From a virus: DNA of 35,567 nucleotides. This document shows positions 28,981 to 35,567 of this stretch, in pieces. The notes beneath the pieces were generated by a model that was given only the letters and a program-made list of their open reading frames with translations, was not told the origin of the DNA and searched no databases. Every line of letters starts with the position of its first letter. The stretch's first letter is position 1. The stretch spans positions 1 through 35,567 of IMG/VR virus record IMGVR_UViG_3300047376_000402. One strand, 5' to 3'. A program made the translations under genes and the position numbers.

Positions 28981-29014
28981 GTGTACACATGAATATAACA
29001 ACTAGGAGAGAGTG

Positions 29015-29218
29015 ATGGATAGTCAGGAAAAAATTGTTATGCCTAAGCGAGAAGGCATTTTTAATTTCGATATTTATAAAGCTATTTACGATGTATCTAA
29101 AATGGGCGTGCCTTTAGCAATAGTAATTTCTTGGGGTGTAAATAAGTCAATTCTTTGGGCTGTACTACAAGGGTGTTGTAGTTGGTTTTATGTAATTTAT
29201 TATGCTTTGACACGATGA
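29015..29218 (+). CDS. Small membrane protein with cassette start 1
   Basis: This 67-residue protein has a polar N-terminus and two hydrophobic stretches at about 30-47 (MGVPLAIVISWGVNKSIL) and 48-63 (LQGCCSWFYVIYYAL). No family is recognised. It is the first of four small genes that start in the same GGAGAGAGTGATG cassette (29005-29017). It follows the operator-bearing promoter directly. Confidence 0.6.
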   Translation: MDSQEKIVMPKREGIFNFDIYKAIYDVSKMGVPLAIVISWGVNKSILWAVLQGCCSWFYVIYYALTR

Positions 29219-29233
29219 CAACAGGAGAGAGTG

Positions 29234-29482
29234 ATGAAAAAATATGACATAAAGTTGTCCGTACGTGCAGATACGCGCGAGGACTGGGGCCCACAACATA
29301 AAACTGTAGTATTAAAAGGGGTTGAATGCTCTTGTTGCGATGCCGCTGATGATTTTGCTGATGCTTTAGCAGAATCAATGCCTAGCAATACTTATTACTG
29401 CGGGAAAAATGCCTGTTATATTGAAAATGAGTGGTGGGGTTCATCCACCCACTCAACAGGAGAGAGTGATGAACCTTTATAA
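29234..29482 (+). CDS. Small Cys-rich protein with cassette start 2
   Basis: This 82-residue protein has a basic N-terminal strand (DIKLSVRADTREDWGPQHK), Cys residues in GVECSCCDAADDF and YYCGKNACYI, and an acidic end. Zinc binding or a disulphide is possible. It starts at ATG 29234 in the second copy of the initiation cassette (29224-29236) and overlaps the next gene by 14 bases, so cassette copy 3 is embedded in its 3' end. Confidence 0.6.
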   Translation: MKKYDIKLSVRADTREDWGPQHKTVVLKGVECSCCDAADDFADALAESMPSNTYYCGKNACYIENEWWGSSTHSTGESDEPL

Positions 29483-29660
29483 AGTAAAACTGACTTATAA
29501 GCTTTTTGATATTGTCGAGGTTAAAGCGGAAAGCGCGGAAGATGCGCTAGAAAAAGCGCCTCCGCTTTCCGATGACGCGGATTTTGAGCTACATTATGAA
29601 GGTAGCAAAATACTTGAAGTTGAAGAAGCGGGAGAGAGTGATGAAGTGGATAAGTGTTGA
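29469..29660 (+). CDS. Small acidic protein with cassette start 3
   Basis: This 63-residue protein starts at ATG 29469 in the third initiation cassette (29459-29471). It has a strand-helix pattern (NLYKVKLTYKLFDIVEVKAE, then SAEDALEKAPPLS) and an acidic end. The pattern resembles small phage proteins with a ferredoxin-like half domain, but no family is assigned. It overlaps the next gene by 20 bases, and cassette copy 4 lies in its 3' end. Confidence 0.55.
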   Translation: MNLYKVKLTYKLFDIVEVKAESAEDALEKAPPLSDDADFELHYEGSKILEVEEAGESDEVDKC

Positions 29661-29895
29661 AGACCGTTTGCCAGAAGAAGATAGGCCTGTTATGGGGTGT
29701 GTGGCTGATAAGTATTCTCTTACAGGTAAAGTTTCTCTAAGTATTGTTTACTACTACGGGATTTTTAACGGATGGCAAGCCCTTGATGATGGAGTTTTAT
29801 TAGGGCAAGCCCTTGATGATGGAGATTCATTGGATGTCACACACTGGATGCCGCTTCCTGAACCACCGGCAGGGACATATGTTGAAGATTATTGA
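29641..29895 (+). CDS. DUF551 family protein with cassette start 4
   Basis: This 84-residue protein matches DUF551 at both ends: KWISVEDRLPEEDRPVMG at the start and DVTHWMPLPEPP near the end. The family is common in phages and prophages and its function is unknown. A 30-bp in-frame duplication (units at 29774 and 29804) repeats GQALDDG in its middle, apparently recent. It starts at ATG 29641 in the fourth initiation cassette (29631-29643). It precedes the terminase genes. Confidence 0.8.
   Translation: MKWISVEDRLPEEDRPVMGCVADKYSLTGKVSLSIVYYYGIFNGWQALDDGVLLGQALDDGDSLDVTHWMPLPEPPAGTYVEDY
29774..29833 (+). repeat. 30-bp tandem duplication inside the DUF551 gene
   Basis: Units 29774-29803 and 29804-29833 share their first 21 bases exactly (GGCAAGCCCTTGATGATGGA plus G) and 6 of the last 9. 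It is in frame, adding ten residues between the family's two conserved ends, and was probably made by recent slippage. Confidence 0.8.
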
Positions 29896-29937
29896 CACGA
29901 ATGGGTTGACTATGCAACAGGAGCAAATGAAAAATAA

Positions 29938-30369
29938 ATGCCATCCACAGGAGGAGTAAAGGTCGGCTCATCATACGATGAGGCTAGAACCCGCAAAATG
30001 AACGCAGAGGCCGAGGTTGCTGAGTTGACCTTGGAGCAAATTCATGGGACATTGGTTGCGGCAGACGATGTTGTTGCTGCGTGGGAGGATGTGTTGGGCG
30101 CGTTAAAGTCCAAGCTGCTATCAATCCCGATTAAGGCCGCGCCCGTAGTTGCTGCGGAGAGCAACACTAATTCATGTAAAGCGGTGCTAGAGGATTTGAT
30201 TAACGAGGCACTTGAGGAATTGTCAAATTATGACCCAAAAGTTAAAACGAGCAAGGATGAAAAACCTGATAGCAAAGGCAAAAAAGGCAATTCAGGTGCT
30301 AAAACCGCCTCCAGTTCTAACGGTAAGCGAGTGGGCAGACCAAGAAAGACGGCTCGACTCGCAAAGTAG
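29938..30369 (+). CDS. Terminase small subunit with C-terminal AT-hook
   Basis: This 143-residue protein is a terminase small subunit of the lambda Nu1 type, which recognises phage DNA for packaging. Residues 13-60 (YDEARTRKMNAEAEVAELTLEQIHGTLVAADDVVAAW) match the helical assembly part of such proteins. The N-terminal winged helix of Nu1 is missing. Instead, the C-terminus is Lys-rich and ends with an AT-hook, KRVGRPRKTAR (130-140), which binds AT-rich minor grooves. ATG 29938 has no good ribosome binding site; an overlapping short ORF (MQQEQMKNKCHPQEE, 29912-29959) may couple translation. The whole basic tail, from residue 98, is encoded in the 140-bp overlap with the large subunit gene. Confidence 0.75.
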   Translation: MPSTGGVKVGSSYDEARTRKMNAEAEVAELTLEQIHGTLVAADDVVAAWEDVLGALKSKLLSIPIKAAPVVAAESNTNSCKAVLEDLINEALEELSNYDPKVKTSKDEKPDSKGKKGNSGAKTASSSNGKRVGRPRKTARLAK

Positions 30370-32089
30370 TGCGGAGCCTGGTCGATGGTATACGTCAAGG
30401 GCTGAGTATCAGAGAGAGATTATGGATGCTTGCTCTGATGCGGGTATCGCAGAGGTGGTTGTTATGGCTGGTGCTCAGTTAGGCAAGACCGAAGCCATCC
30501 TCAATATCATTGGTTATCATATAGATAATGACCCAAGCCCTATGCTGGTTCTACAGCCAACGCTAGACATGGCTCAGGCGTTTAGTAAGGATCGAGTAGC
30601 CAGTGGCCTACTATCGTCAACACCCTGCCTCAAAGATAAAGTAAAAGACCCACGCGCCAGAGATTCTGGCAACACTACCCTGCATAAAGTATTCCCTGGC
30701 GGCGCATTGACCATGGTTGGCGCTAACAGTCCATCTGGCTTGGCATCTCGGCCAATCCGCGTTGTTTTGTGCGATGAGGTGGACAGGTATCCCGCTAGTG
30801 CTGGCTCGGAGGGCGATCCTATCCAGTTGGCGCGAAAGAGGGCTGCAACATTCTGGAACCGCAAAATCATCATGGTTTCTACGCCGACTAACAAAGGTGC
30901 ATCGAGAATAGAGACTGCTTATGAACAATCTGACCAGCGTCAGTACCATGTACCATGCCGACACTGTACCAAGGGTCAGGTTCTTAAATGGTCAAATGTT
31001 CATTGGGAGGCTGATAAACCTGAGACTGCGAGTTATTTGTGCGATAATTGCGATACAAGTTGGTCGGAAGCTGATCGAATGTGGTCTATCCGCAACGGCT
31101 ACTGGGTTGCATCAAAACCATTTACAGGTACGGCGGGTTTTGCTATCAATGGGCTTAACTCTCCGTGGACTCCACTAGCTGATGGGGTCAGGGACTTTTT
31201 GTCGGTAAAGAAGAACCCTGAGCAGTTGCGAGTGTGGACTAACACCTATCTAGGTGAAACATGGGAGGATGCTGGTGAACGAATAGATGACTATGAGTTG
31301 GCAGAAAGGCGAGAGGAAATGCCTTACCTGCCAGATGATGTAATGCTTATAACGGCGGGCGTTGATGTTCAGGATAACAGGTTGGAGATTGAGACTATTG
31401 GATGGGGTCGGGATGATGAAAGTTATGTGCTTGATTTTGGTGTGCTGTATGGCGACCCAAGTACCGCAAGATTATGGGCAGATTTGGACTCGCTCTTACT
31501 CCGCGAGTATCAAACGGCCAACGGAAGGAAGCTAGGTATTAGGGCGGCGTGTGTCGATTCTGGTGGTCACTATACCGCATCTGTCTACGCATACTGTAAA
31601 AAGAACTATGGTCGCAGGATATTTGCGATAAAGGGTATTGGTGGAGAGGGCAAGCCCATAGCTGGCAAGCCTAGCCGAAACAACATAGGCAAATGCCCTT
31701 TGTTTGGCATTGGGGTAAATACGGTCAAGGACTTAATTTTCGGTCGGTTAAAGATAAAAGAGACGGGGCCAGGTTATGTTCACTTCTCTGACAGGCTGAA
31801 TGATGAGTATTTCAAGCAGCTAACGGCTGAAAAGAAGGTTTTGCGTTACCATAAGGGGTTCCCCAAAAGCGAATATATTAAGGTGCATACTCGAAACGAG
31901 GCATTAGATTGCATGGTGTATGCTATCGCGGCTTATGCTATACTAGGTGTGAATATCAACGCATTAGCGGAAAAGGTGGAGAAAGAGTTGGAGAAAAAGC
32001 CCGTTAAGGTTGATAAATCAATACAAAAACACCCTGTTTTGGCGCGTAAAAAGCCACGCCAAGGCGGTTTTGTTAATTCATGGCGATGA
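30230..32089 (+). CDS. Terminase large subunit, GpA-like
   Basis: This protein of about 619 residues is the lambda gpA-type packaging ATPase and nuclease. After a basic N-terminal part comes the conserved LTVSEWADQERRLDSQSSAEPGRW, then Walker A-like GAQLGKT (81-87, K86), Walker B CDEVDR (D182, E183) and the coupling PTNKGASRIE. Two Cys pairs (CRHC, CDNC) suggest a zinc site, common in this family. The nuclease domain has GVDVQDNRLEIE, CVDSGGHYT and NEALDCMVYA. ATG 30230 is chosen (GAGGA upstream); ATG 30257 is possible. The start lies well inside the small subunit gene. The SEWAD motif itself falls in the overlap, so both frames are coding there. Confidence 0.93.
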   Translation: MTQKLKRARMKNLIAKAKKAIQVLKPPPVLTVSEWADQERRLDSQSSAEPGRWYTSRAEYQREIMDACSDAGIAEVVVMAGAQLGKTEAILNIIGYHIDNDPSPMLVLQPTLDMAQAFSKDRVASGLLSSTPCLKDKVKDPRARDSGNTTLHKVFPGGALTMVGANSPSGLASRPIRVVLCDEVDRYPASAGSEGDPIQLARKRAATFWNRKIIMVSTPTNKGASRIETAYEQSDQRQYHVPCRHCTKGQVLKWSNVHWEADKPETASYLCDNCDTSWSEADRMWSIRNGYWVASKPFTGTAGFAINGLNSPWTPLADGVRDFLSVKKNPEQLRVWTNTYLGETWEDAGERIDDYELAERREEMPYLPDDVMLITAGVDVQDNRLEIETIGWGRDDESYVLDFGVLYGDPSTARLWADLDSLLLREYQTANGRKLGIRAACVDSGGHYTASVYAYCKKNYGRRIFAIKGIGGEGKPIAGKPSRNNIGKCPLFGIGVNTVKDLIFGRLKIKETGPGYVHFSDRLNDEYFKQLTAEKKVLRYHKGFPKSEYIKVHTRNEALDCMVYAIAAYAILGVNINALAEKVEKELEKKPVKVDKSIQKHPVLARKKPRQGGFVNSWR

Positions 32090-32095
32090 AATAAT

Positions 32096-32680
32096 ATGGC
32101 AAATGCATTTAGCGCACAAGACGCACCATCTACTGAGCCAGAGAGCTTTGTTATTGGTGATTTCGTACAGTGGAAACGCACTGACCTGTCCTCCGACTAC
32201 CCCAACGATCAATATACTGCAAATTATGTGTCCCGCGATGCAAAAGGCGGCTCCCATGAGTTTGCTGTTAGTGGCTCGGCAAGCGGTGATGACTACCTGT
32301 TCTCGATTTTAGGCTCCGCATCTAACTCATTTAGCGGTGGGCGACACCGATGGCAGTTGGAGATAGTCAGAAACAGCGACAGTGAGCGCGTGGTTATAGA
32401 TTCTGGCCACTGGGAGATTGTTGTTGACCTTGATGATAGCAATGTTGACCCAAGATCACACGCTGAGATCATGGTTGACAAGATACAAAGCATTTTAGAG
32501 GGTAAAGCTGACTCTGACGTTGAGGAATACTCAGTACAGGGTCGATCATTGAAGAAAATGAGCTACCAAGAGCTACTTGACGCGAGAAAATACTACAAGC
32601 AGGAAGTTAAGTCGGAAAAGCTGAAAGAGATGATTAAGCGCGGAAAAGGTAGCTCTGCCACAATAAAGGTGACGTTTTAA
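32096..32680 (+). CDS. Head-tail connector protein with gpW-like C-terminus
   Basis: This 194-residue protein lies between terminase and portal, the lambda gpW slot. The C-terminal part (about 122-180: AEIMVDKIQSILEGKADSDV, EEYSVQGRSLKKMSYQELLDARKYY) matches gpW's helix, hairpin and helix pattern (GR-x-L...S...L). The N-terminal 115 residues add a beta-rich domain (FVIGDFVQWKRTDL, RHRWQLEIVRNS), so it is about three times the size of gpW. In lambda, W fits beneath the portal and prepares the head for FII. The extra domain may be an additional connector or decoration element. The stop overlaps the portal ATG. Confidence 0.65.
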   Translation: MANAFSAQDAPSTEPESFVIGDFVQWKRTDLSSDYPNDQYTANYVSRDAKGGSHEFAVSGSASGDDYLFSILGSASNSFSGGRHRWQLEIVRNSDSERVVIDSGHWEIVVDLDDSNVDPRSHAEIMVDKIQSILEGKADSDVEEYSVQGRSLKKMSYQELLDARKYYKQEVKSEKLKEMIKRGKGSSATIKVTF

Positions 32681-34236
32681 TGGCTATTTCAGACATTTTT
32701 AAGCGCAAAAAAGTGCAAAAGCGGCGAGTGATGCCTATAGTGCCAAGAAGCTATGTCGCGGCAGGGGTTAACAGGTTATTTGCTGATTTTGGTGTTAGCG
32801 ACAGCTCTGCCGATGGAGAGTTGCGAACGGCACTGCCTGTCATGCGAGCTAGATCGCGGGAGCTGTCTCGCAATAATTCCTACGTCAAACGCTATCTTGG
32901 CTTGCTAACCAAGAACATTATCGGCAAGAAAGGCATAACCTACCAATCAAAAGCATTAAACTCTGATGGAACCATGGATACAGGCGGCAACGAGCTAATC
33001 GAGTCGGCGTTTCGGGCATGGGGTCGGCTGGGTAACTGTACTGTTGATGGTAAGATGACATTTTGCGATGTGCAGAAGATGGCGGTTGAGTGCGAGGCGC
33101 GAGATGGTGAAGTCTTTATATTAAAGCACTTTGGCTCACAGTTTAAGGATGGTGTGGCGTTGCAGTTTATTGATGCCGACAGGGTTGACCATGATGTAAA
33201 CAGGCGCTTGGAAAATGGCAACGAGATACGCATGGGTGTAGAGCTTGATGAGTTCAAGAGGCCAGTTAGATACCATGTGCTTCAAGATCACCCAGGCGAT
33301 GCAGGTTTTCAGGCAAAAGCCGGTCAGAAGAAGTATATTAAAGTCCCTGCCGAACGTATGATGCACATATTTAAAGCGGAACGCCCAGGTCAAACGAGGG
33401 GTGTGCCTCGAACCGCACCAACGATGAGCGCCATCAAGCAGTTAGATGGGTTTAAAGAGGCAGCAATCGTTGCGGCGAGAGTTGGAGCGTCCAAGATGGG
33501 CTTTTTTACGTCTAACTCAGGCGATGACTTTAATGCTGACGAGTACGATGGCGAGACTCCAGTAATGAACGCAGAAAGCGGTACTTTTACTCAGTTACCG
33601 GCAGGAATGGACTTTAAGTCGTTTGATCCTGGTTATCCCACAGGCGAGTTTGACCCATTCCATAAGGCAGTGCTCAAGAGCATTGCTTCTGGTCTGGAGA
33701 TTGGCTATACATCATTGGCTAACGATGCCGAGGCGACCAGCTATAGTTCCATTCGGCAGGTGGCGCTAGATGATCGAGACTTTTACTCAGACCAGCAGGA
33801 GTTTTTTATTGAGCATTTAGTTCGACCTGTTTTTGAGTGCTGGTTAGAGTATCACCTGTCATTTGGCAATAGCCCAATACCGCTATCCCGATTTGACAAG
33901 TTTGCGTCTGCGGCAGAGTTTAGAGGCCGGTCGTGGAACTGGGTCGATCCACTAAAGGAGATGAACGCGGCTGTTACTGGATTGCATTCTGGTATACAGT
34001 CACTTCAACACGTTGCCGCGCAGTATGGTATGGATGCGGAGGAGTTGCTGTCTCAAATTAAGAAAGATAAGGAGTTAATGACGCAGTTTGGCGTTGAGTA
34101 TGCCCTTGAGCCTTATAACGTGCCGAAAGCGCCAGAGGTTGTGCCTGATGAGGAAGATGCCGAGGAAGAGTCTGCCGATACATCGGATGACGAGCTAAAC
34201 CGAGCTTTGATAACTGCGCTGAGAGTTGTTGACTAA
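32680..34236 (+). CDS. Portal protein, lambda gpB-like
   Basis: This 518-residue protein is the portal, the dodecameric ring at the packaging vertex. It matches the lambda-type portal family: an Arg/Lys-rich start, ARSRELSRNNSYVKRYLGLL (about 55-75), NIIGKKGITYQ, then LQFIDADRVDHDVN, HIFKAERPGQTRGVPRTAP and YSSIRQVALDDRDFYSDQQEF. The end is very acidic (EVVPDEEDAEEESADTSDDE), as often in portals without a fused protease. The gene starts as TAATG after the connector gene and is followed by the collagen-like gene with a one-base TAATG overlap. Position and motifs make this assignment firm. Confidence 0.95.
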   Translation: MAISDIFKRKKVQKRRVMPIVPRSYVAAGVNRLFADFGVSDSSADGELRTALPVMRARSRELSRNNSYVKRYLGLLTKNIIGKKGITYQSKALNSDGTMDTGGNELIESAFRAWGRLGNCTVDGKMTFCDVQKMAVECEARDGEVFILKHFGSQFKDGVALQFIDADRVDHDVNRRLENGNEIRMGVELDEFKRPVRYHVLQDHPGDAGFQAKAGQKKYIKVPAERMMHIFKAERPGQTRGVPRTAPTMSAIKQLDGFKEAAIVAARVGASKMGFFTSNSGDDFNADEYDGETPVMNAESGTFTQLPAGMDFKSFDPGYPTGEFDPFHKAVLKSIASGLEIGYTSLANDAEATSYSSIRQVALDDRDFYSDQQEFFIEHLVRPVFECWLEYHLSFGNSPIPLSRFDKFASAAEFRGRSWNWVDPLKEMNAAVTGLHSGIQSLQHVAAQYGMDAEELLSQIKKDKELMTQFGVEYALEPYNVPKAPEVVPDEEDAEEESADTSDDELNRALITALRVVD

Positions 34237-34925
34237 TGAAAGCATCGCAAGTTGCTGCGCTGTTACTAGCTAAGATCAAAGAGCTAGATTCACGATATTC
34301 AGCTAACGTGTTGAGCCTGTCCGATCTTGTGTCTCAAGTAGAGGCGCAAAAGGGCGATAAGGGTGATCCAGGCGAGTCAATAAAAGGCGATAAGGGTGAT
34401 AAGGGCGATAAGGGTGACAAGGGTGATACCGGCCCTAAAGGTAAAGATGGCAAGAATGGCTTAAATGGCAAAGACGGAAAAGATGGCTCGGACGGAAAAG
34501 ACGGTCGCAATGGGTTAAACGGTAAAGATGGTCGTGACGGAATAGATGGCAAAGATGGTAAAGACGGTAAAGATGGCAGGAATGGCCGCATTCCACGGCA
34601 CAAGATACAGGATGGAGCTATTACTTTTGAGCAACGTCCTGGTGTTTTTGGAGAGCCGATTCGGTTTGTCCAGAATAATAATTATTACGGTGGAGGTGGT
34701 GGAGCAGCAGAGGCAAGTCTTACTTGGATAGACTATGCAACTGGCTTTAGCTCCGCGCCCACACTGACTCAAACGATAGCCACTGGTGATGTGTACACTT
34801 ACACCTATAGCAACGGGACACTGTATCGGCTAGTACCAAGCGGTGCGGAGGCTGATGCGTTTTATAGTGCCTTTACTGGTGGAGTTTTAAGCAATTTAGT
34901 TGCGAGTAAAGGGGTTAGTATTTAA
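34236..34925 (+). CDS. Collagen-like fibre protein in the head module
   Basis: This 229-residue protein has an N-terminal coiled coil (1-38, QVAALLLAKIKELDSRYSAN), a collagen-like part at 40-119 with about 26 Gly-X-Y triplets rich in GKD, GDK and GRN, and a C-terminal domain ending in a beta sheet (FSSAPTLTQTIATGDVYTY and later strands). The single break at GESIK interrupts the triplets. Phage collagen-like proteins form stiff trimeric fibres. Its place between portal and capsid, rather than in the tail region, suggests a head or neck fibre that could adhere to host or surroundings. The start overlaps the portal stop. Head attachment is inferred from gene order. Confidence 0.82.
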   Translation: MKASQVAALLLAKIKELDSRYSANVLSLSDLVSQVEAQKGDKGDPGESIKGDKGDKGDKGDKGDTGPKGKDGKNGLNGKDGKDGSDGKDGRNGLNGKDGRDGIDGKDGKDGKDGRNGRIPRHKIQDGAITFEQRPGVFGEPIRFVQNNNYYGGGGGAAEASLTWIDYATGFSSAPTLTQTIATGDVYTYTYSNGTLYRLVPSGAEADAFYSAFTGGVLSNLVASKGVSI

Positions 34926-35567
34926 ATGGCTACGTTTACATCAACGTCAACAAGAATAACCATTGACGGAGCCTACAAAGACTTTACAGGCGGCTCAGGC
35001 AATACAACTACAGTCATTCAATATGCTTCTGGTGATGCCCCTGTAAGTGGTGATGCGGGGCGGTTTTTGATGTGGAAAAACGGGGCGGCCACTAAAGATT
35101 GGGAGATACGCTTTATTGAAAGTGCTTCTTCATCTACTGTTACCGTAGGAGATGGAGGGTTTAGTTCTGCCCCTTCAAATAGCTCTACGTTTGTCATAAG
35201 CACTAACCTAGCTGATGTGGAATCCGCTCTAGCGGCTTGTACGGTTTCTGGAAAGTCGTACTCATTTAATGGTAGGGATTGGTTTGTGACTAATGGTGGG
35301 TTTTTCGGTGATGTTGATGTCTCTTTAGACACAGAAAACCAAAACTCCACTACGTCTTGGCAAGCATCAAATGGATGTGCAGTTCAGTTTGGAAGGCTTA
35401 CAGGTGGCGAGGCTAATAACTCAACTATCACGCGGCAAGGTTGTTATATTTCACTAAACAATTCTAAGCCTTCTCCGAATTCTAGTGTGTTTGGTAATGG
35501 AGGTACTGAAGTATCAAATGGCCCAATTTTTAATTTTTATGGTTGTTACATTAAAAACTACACAAGC
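34926..35567 (+). CDS. Beta-rich structural protein, partial (3' truncated)
   Basis: The frame is open from ATG 34926 to the window edge, 214 codons with no stop. It is rich in Thr, Ser, Gly and Asn with short strands (STRITIDGAYKDFTGGSGNT, VISTNLADVESALAAC, NSTITRQGCYISLNNS, NFYGCYIKNY), the pattern of a beta-solenoid fibre or spike. It follows the collagen-like gene by one base, so the two form a set, possibly a fibre and its tip or a decoration element. The missing end, and the genes between here and the capsid, are outside the window. Not recognised by family. Confidence 0.6.
   Translation, partial: MATFTSTSTRITIDGAYKDFTGGSGNTTTVIQYASGDAPVSGDAGRFLMWKNGAATKDWEIRFIESASSSTVTVGDGGFSSAPSNSSTFVISTNLADVESALAACTVSGKSYSFNGRDWFVTNGGFFGDVDVSLDTENQNSTTSWQASNGCAVQFGRLTGGEANNSTITRQGCYISLNNSKPSPNSSVFGNGGTEVSNGPIFNFYGCYIKNYTS

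Larger units (their letters stand above)
28746..29014 (+). other. Non-coding control region, possible packaging site
   Basis: About 270 bp without a convincing gene. It holds an inverted repeat GTGACC...GGTCAC (28771-28776 / 28787-28792), two 20-bp direct repeats (GTCACAATATCCCACTTTGC at 28788 and a near copy at 28830, exactly 42 bp apart), and a GC-rich patch with two CGCGGCGC copies (28886-28893, 28902-28909) in otherwise AT-rich DNA. A promoter lies at 28952-28980. Position ahead of the terminase genes makes a cos/pac or terminase-binding site plausible; none of this is proven. Confidence 0.5.

Noticed and set aside
30574-30964. Minus-strand ORFs opposite the terminase
   Set aside because: Antisense shadows of the conserved ATPase region; composition and motifs do not fit a gene.
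34334-34603. Minus-strand Pro/Ser-rich ORF with SLP repeats
   Set aside because: It is the antisense shadow of the collagen-like Gly-X-Y repeats.
1-35567. tRNA genes or an integrase/att site
   Set aside because: No tRNA-like cloverleaf or integrase motif was recognised by eye; a tRNA scan would be needed to be certain.

Overview
The window is a large part of a tailed double-stranded DNA bacteriophage genome with a lambda/HK97-like siphovirus layout. Every confident gene but one reads rightward. The genes are tightly packed, with ATGA, GTGA, TTGA and TAATG start/stop overlaps and GGAG-type ribosome binding sites. Base composition, sigma70-like promoters and gene families suggest an aquatic, probably gammaproteobacterial host (inference). 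I see no integrase, no convincing lysogeny repressor and no tRNA. The two window ends face each other inside the head module: base 1 lies in the C-terminal part of the major capsid gene, and the right edge stops inside a head-module gene downstream of the portal. The missing segment should hold the prohead protease, any scaffold or decoration protein, and the capsid N-terminus, if the molecule is circular or permuted.

Layout. 1-5550: capsid C-terminus, head-tail joining, tail terminator, tail tube, G/GT tail chaperones with a GGGAAAC slip site, tape measure and distal tail proteins. 5547-12381: a GNAT acetyltransferase, a 1661-residue J-like tail tip protein, and a tail fibre with a self-cleaving S74 chaperone and its own promoter. 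12378-13469: lysis cassette (small membrane proteins, holin, M15 endolysin). 13470-16450: leader with a micro-ORF, HTH protein, T5 A1-like metallophosphoesterase, and a DUF4406-dNMP kinase fusion. 16399-16812: VRR-NUC nuclease, the only leftward gene. 16973-25240: recombination and replication genes (Sak4-like ATPase, DUF669 SSB, Fe-S PD-(D/E)XK exonuclease, two DNA methyltransferases, SF2 helicase, TOPRIM primase-helicase), followed by an iteron-like repeat cluster that may be an origin. 25437-28651: small accessory genes and terminators, plus a detached minor-tail gene (gpZ-like) flanked on both sides by phased 27-bp repeats. 28652-29014: a non-coding, repeat-rich region that is a candidate packaging or control site. 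29015-29895: four small genes sharing one initiation cassette. 29938-35567: terminase small and large subunits, gpW-like connector, portal, collagen-like protein and a beta-rich partial gene.

How it fits together. The early genes probably run from the promoter near 13.55 kb (HTH, A1-like nuclease) and from the divergent region at 16.8-16.97 kb into recombination and replication. A strong terminator at 25966-25998 closes that block. Late genes run from about 29 kb through terminase, head (across the missing join), tail and lysis, ending near 13.47 kb. The most unusual elements are the 27-bp-phased repeats around the displaced tail gene, a palindrome-bearing promoter whose start lies inside a terminator stem, the iteron cluster, the four-fold repeated initiation cassette, and the AT-hook terminase small subunit overprinted on the large subunit.
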